From assembly GCF_002803085.1 (NCBI RefSeq), contig NZ_NNBJ01000015.1:144240-208239 (forward strand): DNA of 64,000 bases, given 5' to 3'. Position numbers and translations under genes: made by a program. The DNA comes from Streptomyces sp. CB01201. Lineage in GTDB: Bacteria; Actinomycetota; Actinomycetes; Streptomycetales; Streptomycetaceae. Shown here in pieces: positions 28,061 to 34,594 of the stretch. Below the pieces are notes generated by a model that did no database searches, was not told the origin of the DNA, and saw only the letters and a program-made list of their open reading frames with translations. Position 1 is the stretch's first letter, and each line of letters opens with the position of its first letter.

Positions 28061-28737
28061 CCGAGGAAACGACAGGCCGCCACGTCAGGGTGGTCCTCGT
28101 CGACGACCACCGGATGTTCCGCACCGGAGTCCAGGCGGAGATCGGCCAGACCGACAGCACGGGCGTCGAGGTGGTCGGGGAGGCCGCCGACGTCGACCAG
28201 GCGATCACGGTCATCACCGCGACCCGGCCCGAAGTGGTGCTGCTCGACGTCCATCTGCCGGGTGGCGGCGGCGTCGAGGTGCTGCGCCGCTCGGCGGCCA
28301 TGATGGCGGACGCGGAGCGGCCGGTCCGCTTCCTCGCGCTGTCCGTGTCGGACGCGGCGGAGGACGTGATCGGGGTGATCCGCGGCGGCGCCCGCGGCTA
28401 TGTCACCAAGACCATCACCGGCACCGATCTGGTCGACTCGATCTTCCGGGTGCAGGACGGCGACGCGGTGTTCTCGCCGCGCCTGGCGGGCTTCGTCCTG
28501 GACGCGTTCGCCTCCACGGACGCGCCCCCGGTCGACGAGGACATGGACCGGCTCACCCAGCGCGAGCGCGAGGTGCTGCGGCTGATCGCCCGGGGCTATG
28601 CCTACAAGGAGATCGCCAAGCAGCTGTTCATCTCCGTCAAGACCGTCGAGTCCCATGTCTCGGCGGTGCTGCGCAAGCTCCAGCTCTCCAACCGGCACGA
28701 GCTGACCCGCTGGGCGACGGCACGCCGGCTGGTGTGA
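28057..28737 (+). CDS. LuxR/NarL-family response regulator
   Basis: 226-aa partner of the PspC histidine kinase. Receiver domain is about 10-130, with acidic pocket Asp16/Asp17, phospho-acceptor Asp64 in LLDVHLPGG, and KT in YVTKTITG. The C-terminal HTH is about 165-220 (LTQREREVLRLIARGYAYKE, ISVKTVESHVSAVLRKL). DNA-binding transcription factor in the cytoplasm. Start overlaps the kinase stop by ATGA. Likely targets are the divergent PspC gene and other envelope genes nearby, but no site is proven. Confidence 0.93.
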   Translation: MTEETTGRHVRVVLVDDHRMFRTGVQAEIGQTDSTGVEVVGEAADVDQAITVITATRPEVVLLDVHLPGGGGVEVLRRSAAMMADAERPVRFLALSVSDAAEDVIGVIRGGARGYVTKTITGTDLVDSIFRVQDGDAVFSPRLAGFVLDAFASTDAPPVDEDMDRLTQREREVLRLIARGYAYKEIAKQLFISVKTVESHVSAVLRKLQLSNRHELTRWATARRLV

Positions 28738-28790
28738 GCCGCTGGGGCGACCTGTCCTGCGCCGCTGGGGTGAGCGGCGGCTTTACCTGC

Positions 28791-28815
28791 GTAAAACCAT
28801 GGCAAAACCGGCAAC
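28791..28815 (+). promoter_or_regulatory. upstream element shared by both esterase genes, copy 1
   Basis: Contains GTAAAA, TGGCAAA and GGCAAC in that order, with roughly 10-bp steps. 20 of 25 positions match the copy at 30132-30156. It begins 58 bp before the ATG, the same distance as in copy 2. Identity as an operator or alternative-sigma promoter is open. Confidence 0.55.
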
Positions 28816-28848
28816 CCGGGCGCGCTCATGTCACTCTTGCCGGACGTG

Positions 28849-30054
28849 ATGAGCCTGACCGGAACGCCCTTCTTCGTGACCGCGATCGTGGTGGCCGCGC
28901 TCGCCCTGCTGGTGCCGTTGCTCGTCTGGCACCGGGTCGGCGGCCCGGTCCTGGTCCGGGGAGCCGTGCGGCTCCTCATGGTGCTCACCGCCCAGGCCTC
29001 GGCGGTCGTCGTGGTGTTCGTCGCCGTCAACAACGCGAACGGCCTCTACGACACCTGGGGCGATCTGCTCGGCACCGAGGGCCATGTGGCCGCCGCGCCC
29101 AACCTGGGGGCCGACGGCACCGGCGGCCGCAGCATCGCCAAGGAGCCCCGGGTGCGGCAGGCGTTCGCCCCGGTCGAGGACGCGGCCCTCGGCGCCGGCG
29201 TCCAGGTCACCCATCTGACCGGCCGGGTCTCGGGGGCCGACGGCGAGGTCTACGTATGGCTGCCGCCGCAGTACGACGACCCGGCCTACCGGGCGAAGGA
29301 CTTCCCCGTGGTGGAGCTGCTCGCGGGCTACCCCGGCTCCGCCAAGGACTGGTTCACCAACCTCGACGCCACCGAACAGCTGCGGCCGCTGATGGTGAAG
29401 GGCGAGGTCAAGCCGTTCATCCTGGTCGCGCCCCGCACCTCGCTGCTCGCCGGGCAGGACACCGGCTGCGCCAACGTGCCCGGTGTGGTCAACGCGGACA
29501 GCTGGCTGAGCGTGGACGTGCGCAAGATGGTCACCGACAACTTCCGTGCGCAGACCGGCGCCGACGGCTGGGCCGTCGCCGGGATATCGGCCGGCGCCCA
29601 CTGCTCGGCCAAGCTCGCGATCGAGCACCCCGACCGCTACCGCGCGGCCGTCTCGCTGTCCGGCTACAACGACCCGGCCGCCGAGTCCGACTCGATCACG
29701 GCGAAGGACCCGGTGCTGCGCCGCGAGACCGATCCGCTGTGGATGCTGCGCCACGCCAAGCACCCGCCGCGCACCTCGCTCCTGCTGACCGGTCAGCCGG
29801 GCGACGGCTATGAGGACGCGCTCGCCCTGCGCGAGGCCGCGAAGACCCCCACCAGGGTGTGGGTGCAGAAGACGTACGGCGGCCATCTCAACGTGGTGTG
29901 GAAACCGCTCCTGCCCGAGGTGTTCCGCTGGCTGTCCGGCCAGGTGAGCGGCGTCCAGAAGGCGACGGGACCGGACGGCGGCCTGCGTCCCGACGGCGGG
30001 GCCCACGACGCCGCGGTCGTGCAGGCCACGGGCGAGGGGGTCGCAAGGAGGTAG
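28849..30054 (+). CDS. membrane-anchored alpha/beta-hydrolase esterase, paralogue 1
   Basis: 401-aa protein with two or three N-terminal membrane helices (FFVTAIVVAALALLVPLLVW, then RLLMVLTAQASAVVVVFVAV). An extracytoplasmic esterase-D / mycolyltransferase-like hydrolase follows. Nucleophile Ser247 lies in AVAGISAGAHC; the likely His is in YGGHLNVVW; HPDRYRAAVSLSGYNDP follows the family pattern. Substrate unknown; related enzymes act on acyl esters at the envelope. I use the ATG at 28849, in the context shared with the next gene; an ATG at 28828 and a GTG at 28846 are alternatives. About 60% identical by eye to the downstream paralogue. Confidence 0.85.
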   Translation: MSLTGTPFFVTAIVVAALALLVPLLVWHRVGGPVLVRGAVRLLMVLTAQASAVVVVFVAVNNANGLYDTWGDLLGTEGHVAAAPNLGADGTGGRSIAKEPRVRQAFAPVEDAALGAGVQVTHLTGRVSGADGEVYVWLPPQYDDPAYRAKDFPVVELLAGYPGSAKDWFTNLDATEQLRPLMVKGEVKPFILVAPRTSLLAGQDTGCANVPGVVNADSWLSVDVRKMVTDNFRAQTGADGWAVAGISAGAHCSAKLAIEHPDRYRAAVSLSGYNDPAAESDSITAKDPVLRRETDPLWMLRHAKHPPRTSLLLTGQPGDGYEDALALREAAKTPTRVWVQKTYGGHLNVVWKPLLPEVFRWLSGQVSGVQKATGPDGGLRPDGGAHDAAVVQATGEGVARR

Positions 30055-30077
30055 GACGGAAGGAGGTAGGACGGAAG
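30044..30077 (+). repeat. two tandem copies of a 15-bp unit at the esterase 1 stop
   Basis: AAGGAGGTAGGACGG occurs twice in tandem, the first copy containing the TAG stop codon. A third partial copy (AAGG) follows. Each copy looks like a strong Shine-Dalgarno with no start codon behind it. Confidence 0.65.
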
Positions 30078-30131
30078 GCGTACGGCAGCGGTACGGGGTG
30101 AGAAGTAAAGGGCACGAGCCGTCACCCTTTG

Positions 30132-30156
30132 GTAAAATGCTGGCAAAGCGGGCAAC
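30132..30156 (+). promoter_or_regulatory. upstream element shared by both esterase genes, copy 2
   Basis: Same pattern as at 28791-28815 (GTAAAA, TGGCAAA, GGCAAC), also starting 58 bp before the start codon. Confidence 0.55.
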
Positions 30157-30189
30157 TCGTGTTCTTGCTCGCCCCTCTTCCGTGGCGTG

Positions 30190-31326
30190 ATGAGCCTGAC
30201 CGGTACCCCCTTCCTCGTGATCGCGATCCTCGCGGCCGCGGCTGCCCTGCTGCTGCCACTCGTCCTGTGGACCAGGATCGGCGGTCCGGCGCTGGTGCGC
30301 TGGGTCTCGCGGCTCCTCATGCTCGGCTTCGCCCAGGTGACCGCGATCCTCGTGGTCTTCCTGTTCGTCAACAACGCCAACGGCCTGTACGACACCTGGG
30401 ACGACCTGCTCGGCGGCGGCAATCATGTCAACGCCGCCCCCGACCTCGGCCCCGACGGCACCGGCGGCCGGAACGCGGCCACCGAGCCCAAGGTGAAGCA
30501 GAAGTTCGAGCCGTACACCAACAAGGTCGGCAAGGACGTCATGAAGACCATGCTCAAGGGCCAGGTCTCCGGCGTCGAGGGCGATGTGGCGGTGTGGCTG
30601 CCGCCGCAGTACAACGACCCGGAGTACAAGGACAAGTCCTTCCCCGTGGTCGAGCTGCTGCCCGGCTACCCGGGGTCGATAGGCGCCTGGTTCGGCACGC
30701 TGAAGGCGCAGGAGCAGCTCACGCCGATGATGCAGCGCGGCGAGGTCGCGCCGTTCATCCTGGTCTCGCCCCGCACCACCCTCCTGAGCGGCAAGGACAC
30801 CGGCTGCGCGAACGTGCCGGGCGTGGTCAACGCGGACACCTGGCTGAGCGTGGACGTGCGCAAGATGGTCACCGACAACTTCCGCGCGCAGACCGGGGCC
30901 GACGGCTGGGCCGTCGCCGGATACTCCGCGGGCGCCCACTGTGCCGCCAAGCTCGCCGTGGAGCACCCCGACCGCTACCGGGCCGGCGTCGACCTGTCCG
31001 GCTACAACGACCCGGCCGCCGAGAAGGACTCGATCACCGCGAAGGACCCCAAGCTGCGCGAGGAGTCCAACCCGCTGTGGATCCTGAAGCACGCCAAGAC
31101 CCCGCCGCACGTCTCGCTGTTCGTCTCCGGCGAGCAGACCGACGGCTTCGCGGACGGGCTCGCCCTGAAGAAGGCCGCCAAGGCGCCCACCGCGGTGACC
31201 GTGCTCAAGCTCAACGGCGGCGGCCACGCCAGCGCGGTGTGGAAGACCCAGGTCCCGGAGGTGTTCCGCTGGCTGACCAAGGAGATGGGTGCCATGGCCA
31301 AACCGGGCGGCGGGCGCGGCATCTGA
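30190..31326 (+). CDS. membrane-anchored alpha/beta-hydrolase esterase, paralogue 2
   Basis: 378-aa paralogue of the preceding protein with the same build: N-terminal membrane helices (LVIAILAAAAALLLPLVLW; LLMLGFAQVTAILVVFLFV), then the hydrolase domain. Ser246 lies in AVAGYSAGAHC and the His in GGGHASAVW. Conserved blocks such as VNADTWLSVDVRKMVTDNFR are almost unchanged between the two. It arose by a tandem duplication that included the upstream region. ATG at 30190 directly follows an in-frame GTG at 30187. Confidence 0.87.
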   Translation: MSLTGTPFLVIAILAAAAALLLPLVLWTRIGGPALVRWVSRLLMLGFAQVTAILVVFLFVNNANGLYDTWDDLLGGGNHVNAAPDLGPDGTGGRNAATEPKVKQKFEPYTNKVGKDVMKTMLKGQVSGVEGDVAVWLPPQYNDPEYKDKSFPVVELLPGYPGSIGAWFGTLKAQEQLTPMMQRGEVAPFILVSPRTTLLSGKDTGCANVPGVVNADTWLSVDVRKMVTDNFRAQTGADGWAVAGYSAGAHCAAKLAVEHPDRYRAGVDLSGYNDPAAEKDSITAKDPKLREESNPLWILKHAKTPPHVSLFVSGEQTDGFADGLALKKAAKAPTAVTVLKLNGGGHASAVWKTQVPEVFRWLTKEMGAMAKPGGGRGI

Positions 31327-31422
31327 CGTAACGTCAGCTCGGCTGGACTCGGCTCGGCCCGGCTCGCCCCGGGTCGACGCTCAACCGGGCACCCCACCGG
31401 GCGGACCGCCCAGGTGAACCGC

Positions 31423-32493
31423 TCAGGCGGGCCGGACGGCCCCCGCGAACGGCATCTGGTCGATCGGCGCGACCCGGACCGGCGCCCCCGGGTGCGGCGC
31501 GTGGATCATCTTGCCGCCACCGATGTAGAGCCCGACATGGCTGATCCCGGAGTAGAAGAACACCAGGTCGCCCGGCTGGAGCTGGGAACGCGGGACTCTG
31601 CTGCCCGAGTTGATCTGCGTATACGTGGTGCGCGGCAGCTGCACCCCGGCCGAGCGCCAGGCGGCCTGGGTCAGGCCCGAGCAGTCGAAGGACGAGGGAC
31701 CGGTGGCGCCCCAGACGTACGGCTTGCCGAGCGCCCCGTAGGCGAAGGCGACGGCGGCCGCGGCGCGGGCACTGGGGGCGGTCGCGAGGGGGGCGGTCCC
31801 GGGCGTGCCGCGCGGGGCGTCGGCCGAGCGGCTGGCCCGGGTGTCGCCGGGGGCCGCGTCGGCTTCCTCGTAGGAGGCCCGCTCCGGCGCGCTGAGCTGG
31901 GCCAGCAGGGCCTCGGCCGAGGTGATCTTCGACTGGATGTCGCTCTTCTGGCGCGCCAGCGTGGCCTGCCGGCCGCGCAGCTCGGTGAGCTTCCCGTCAG
32001 CCGTGGAGCGCAGCCGGTCCAGCTCGGCGAGCTGCTTGCGCACCCCGGCCACGGCGACCGCGGTACGGTCACCGGCCCGCTCGGCGAGGGCCGCGTCGTC
32101 CAGGTACCGCTTCGGGTCGGACGACAGGATCAGCTGGAGTTCCGGGGCGACCGTGCCGCTGCGGTACTGGGCCGCCGCGAGCGAACCGAGCGCGTTGCGG
32201 GCGGTGTTGAGCTGCTCGGTCCTGCGGGCGGCCTCGTCGCGCAGCCCGTTCAGCGAACGCGCGGCCGCGTCCGCCTTCTCCTTCGTCCCGTCGTACGCCT
32301 CCGTCGCCACCTCGGCGTCGTGGTACAGCTGGTCGACCTTGGCCTTGACCTGGGCCGGGGTGAGCTTCGGCTCGGCGTGCCCGGAGCCCTCGAAGAGGGT
32401 GGCGGTGGCCGCCGACGCCAGCGCGAGTGTCGCGGCGGTGCGGGCGGCGGGGCCGCCGAGCGGATGCTGCTTGGGCTTTCGGTGCGCAGCCAC
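31423..32493 (-). CDS. secreted NlpC/P60 peptidoglycan endopeptidase 1
   Basis: 356-aa RipA-like hydrolase that cuts peptide stems of peptidoglycan outside the cell. Basic N-terminus (VAAHRKPKQ) and a signal-type hydrophobic stretch lead to a long coiled coil (about 45-205). A Pro/Ala linker follows, then the NlpC/P60 domain (about 245-356) with catalytic Cys271 in FDCSGLTQ and His331 in MIHAPHPG. The GTG at 32493 is preferred: GAAGG lies 5 nt upstream and the resulting N-terminus matches the paralogue at 33243. The GTG at 32505 is too close to its Shine-Dalgarno. A -10 (TAGCGT, 32668-32673) predicts a leader of about 170 nt with three hairpins. Confidence 0.88.
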   Translation of the reverse strand: MAAHRKPKQHPLGGPAARTAATLALASAATATLFEGSGHAEPKLTPAQVKAKVDQLYHDAEVATEAYDGTKEKADAAARSLNGLRDEAARRTEQLNTARNALGSLAAAQYRSGTVAPELQLILSSDPKRYLDDAALAERAGDRTAVAVAGVRKQLAELDRLRSTADGKLTELRGRQATLARQKSDIQSKITSAEALLAQLSAPERASYEEADAAPGDTRASRSADAPRGTPGTAPLATAPSARAAAAVAFAYGALGKPYVWGATGPSSFDCSGLTQAAWRSAGVQLPRTTYTQINSGSRVPRSQLQPGDLVFFYSGISHVGLYIGGGKMIHAPHPGAPVRVAPIDQMPFAGAVRPA

Positions 32494-32566
32494 GAGGGCC
32501 TTCACGTCCTTCCGTACGGCAGTACTTCCGCGCTGCGGCTCCCGATGACGGGGCCGTTCCGGCGAC

Positions 32567-32657
32567 GGACCGCACAGGGGGAGCGGCCCGCCGCCGGATC
32601 TTTCGGCGGGGCGACCGACAGCCGCCCGTGGAGCGGCGGCGGTGGGGAGTCGGTCAC
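32567..32657 (-). promoter_or_regulatory. three back-to-back hairpins in the 5' leader of NlpC/P60 gene 1
   Basis: Reading the minus strand: stem-loop 32657-32611 (GTGACCGAC end pairing with GTCGGTCGC, plus an inner GC stem), 32609-32591 (CCGCCG/CGGCGG) and 32589-32567 (7-bp stem with one mismatch). They fill the first half of the predicted leader. The class of RNA is not recognised; it lacks c-di-AMP riboswitch sequence as far as I can tell. Confidence 0.4.
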
Positions 32658-32667
32658 CTGGGGGAGG

Positions 32668-32673
32668 ACGCTA
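32668..32673 (-). promoter_or_regulatory. -10 box of NlpC/P60 gene 1
   Basis: TAGCGT on the minus strand, identical to the hexamer upstream of the paralogue gene (34429-34434). No clear -35. Confidence 0.4.
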
Positions 32674-32840
32674 AACCTGGAGACACGGTCGAGCGACGGA
32701 CTGACGGGAAGTGCCGCTTTCCGGCGGATCCGTGACCGACTCCGACCGGAGCCGGGGCGATGACCCCCGGGATCCGTGCCTGCTGTGACCGAAGGGCCGG
32801 TTGGGCCGTACCCGCCGTCCGGCGCCTGCTAAGCGGGAAT

Positions 32841-32846
32841 TAGGCT
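32841..32846 (+). promoter_or_regulatory. -10 box of a leaderless small membrane gene
   Basis: TAGGCT ending 7 nt before the ATG at 32854 and no Shine-Dalgarno, the spacing expected for leaderless transcription. Confidence 0.45.
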
Positions 32847-32853
32847 CCGGCCC

Positions 32854-33207
32854 ATGGACGTACTCATCAATGTCTTCGTCGGCCTGCACATCATCGGCAT
32901 CGCTTCGCTGCTCGGCGGATTCCTGACGCAGATGAAGGCGATGAGCGCGGGCACCGCCCGCTTCGTCCCGGCGATGCTGCACGGCGCCCTGACCATGCTG
33001 GTCACCGGCGTCGCCCTGGTCGGCCTCAACCAGGCCGACGACATGAGCGTGAACACCCTCAAGATCGGCGTGAAGCTCGCGGTCCTGATCGTGATCCTCG
33101 GGCTCGTCTATGTGAAGCGCGACGACGAGAAGATCGAGAAGCCCCTGTTCGGCGCGGTCGGCGCCCTCACCGTCGTGAACATCTTCATCGCACTGCTCTG
33201 GCACTGA
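32854..33207 (+). CDS. small polytopic membrane protein
   Basis: 117-aa protein with four hydrophobic helices: VFVGLHIIGIASLLGGFLT, AMLHGALTMLVTGVALVGLN, IGVKLAVLIVILGLVYVK and FGAVGALTVVNIFIALLW. A charged loop, KRDDEKIEK, precedes the last helix. It resembles small conserved actinobacterial integral membrane proteins of unknown role. It lies between two divergently and convergently placed NlpC/P60 genes; a role in their secretion or in envelope control is only a guess. Confidence 0.82.
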   Translation: MDVLINVFVGLHIIGIASLLGGFLTQMKAMSAGTARFVPAMLHGALTMLVTGVALVGLNQADDMSVNTLKIGVKLAVLIVILGLVYVKRDDEKIEKPLFGAVGALTVVNIFIALLWH

Positions 33208-33242
33208 GTCCGTGGCGCGATGGCGGACCGGGCCCGGCAGGC

Positions 33243-34370
33243 CTAGCCGGGTCTGACCGCCCCGTAGATCGGCATGGAGTAGATCGACTCCTCGCGGACG
33301 TACGCCCCGGAGTGCGGCGCGTGGATCATCATGCCGCCGCCTGTGTACATGCCGACATGGCTGATGTCGTCGTAGAAGAAGACCAGGTCGCCGGGTTGCA
33401 GATCGGCCGTGGCGACCCGGGTGCCCACCTCGACCTGGTCCCAGGTCGTGCGCGGCAGATCCACCCCGGCGGCCTTCCACGCGGCCTGCGTGAGCCCCGA
33501 GCAGTCGTAGGAGGCCGGCCCGGTCGCGCCCCACACGTACGGCTTGCCCAGCTGCGCGCGGGCGAAGGCGAGCGCCTTGGCGGCCTTGGACGACCCGGGC
33601 GCGGACGGGCCGGACGGTGTGGTGGGTGTGGTGGGTGCGTGGCCGGCGGGCGGGGTGGGCTGCTCCTTCGCGGCGGCCGCCTGCTGTGCGGCCAGCTCGG
33701 CGGCCCTGCGCCTGGCCTCGTCCTGCCGCTTCTTCTCCAGCGCGGCCAGGCGCTCCTTCTCCTGCGCGGTCAGCGTCGACAGCAGGGTGCGGGCCGCCGC
33801 GAGCCTGCCCTGCACCTCCTCCTTGCCGGCCCGTAGCGTCCGCTGCGAAGTGGTCAGCGCGGCCAGGCCCCGGCCGGCCTCGGCCCGCTTCTTCGCGTTG
33901 GCCGCGCGCTGCGCCTCGAAGGTGGTCAGCGTCTTGTGCTGCTCCTCGGAGAGGCGGCCCATGAGCTGGTCCTGGTCGAAGAAGGCCTGCGGGTCGTCCG
34001 AGAACAGCAGCCGCATGGTCGGGGTGACGCCGCCGTCGCGGTACTGGGCGGCGGCATAACCGCCTATGACGCGACGGGTGTCGTTCAGCTTCGCGGTGCC
34101 GGCCGCCACCTGGTCGAGCAGCGAGTCGACCTTGGCCTGCTGGGTGGAGGTGGCCTCCTTGGCCGCGTCGTACTTCTGAGTGGCCAGATCCGCCTGCCGG
34201 TAGAGGTCGTCGACCTTCTTCCGCACCTCTTCGATGCTCGGCCTCGGCGCGGCCGGCGCCGCGTCCGCGCTCTGCGCCAGCAGGCCCACCGAGGCGAGCG
34301 CGGCCGTCGTGACGCCCAGGGCGGGGACGGCGGGGCGGGTTCTGGTGCGCGGCTTGCGGTGTGAGGGCAA
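33243..34370 (-). CDS. secreted NlpC/P60 peptidoglycan endopeptidase 2
   Basis: 375-aa paralogue of the protein at 31423. Basic start (PSHRKPRTRTR) and a signal sequence ending near ADAAPA lead to a coiled coil (about 40-220) ending in an Ala/Lys/Glu-rich helix. A Thr/Pro linker and the NlpC/P60 domain follow, with Cys290 in YDCSGLTQ and His350 in MIHAPHSG. The TTG at 34370 is chosen because AAGGAGGTG lies about 8 nt upstream. The in-frame GTG at 34379 is inside that ribosome-binding site. TAGCGT at 34429-34434 is the likely -10. Confidence 0.87.
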   Translation of the reverse strand: MPSHRKPRTRTRPAVPALGVTTAALASVGLLAQSADAAPAAPRPSIEEVRKKVDDLYRQADLATQKYDAAKEATSTQQAKVDSLLDQVAAGTAKLNDTRRVIGGYAAAQYRDGGVTPTMRLLFSDDPQAFFDQDQLMGRLSEEQHKTLTTFEAQRAANAKKRAEAGRGLAALTTSQRTLRAGKEEVQGRLAAARTLLSTLTAQEKERLAALEKKRQDEARRRAAELAAQQAAAAKEQPTPPAGHAPTTPTTPSGPSAPGSSKAAKALAFARAQLGKPYVWGATGPASYDCSGLTQAAWKAAGVDLPRTTWDQVEVGTRVATADLQPGDLVFFYDDISHVGMYTGGGMMIHAPHSGAYVREESIYSMPIYGAVRPG

Positions 34371-34594
34371 GGCCGACACCTCCTTCCGGATCCTTCCGGA
34401 CGGGGGCGTTCCCCCGGCTTGCTGCGGCACGCTAGCCAACTCCCTTGTCGCCTGGGAAGGTTGATGTCCGACAGGCCCGATACATTCCCGTGACCTTTAC
34501 GGTGCGTAGTCGCGGACGCTCGCTCCGAAGGCGGCGGCGGAGTGTCCGAAGGCGGGGGCGGACTGTCAGAGGGGCGGCCTAGACTCGGGAGACG

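Noticed and set aside
28831..31227. 798-codon minus-strand frame
   Set aside because: Antisense to the two esterase genes and spanning the gap between them; composition of a shadow.
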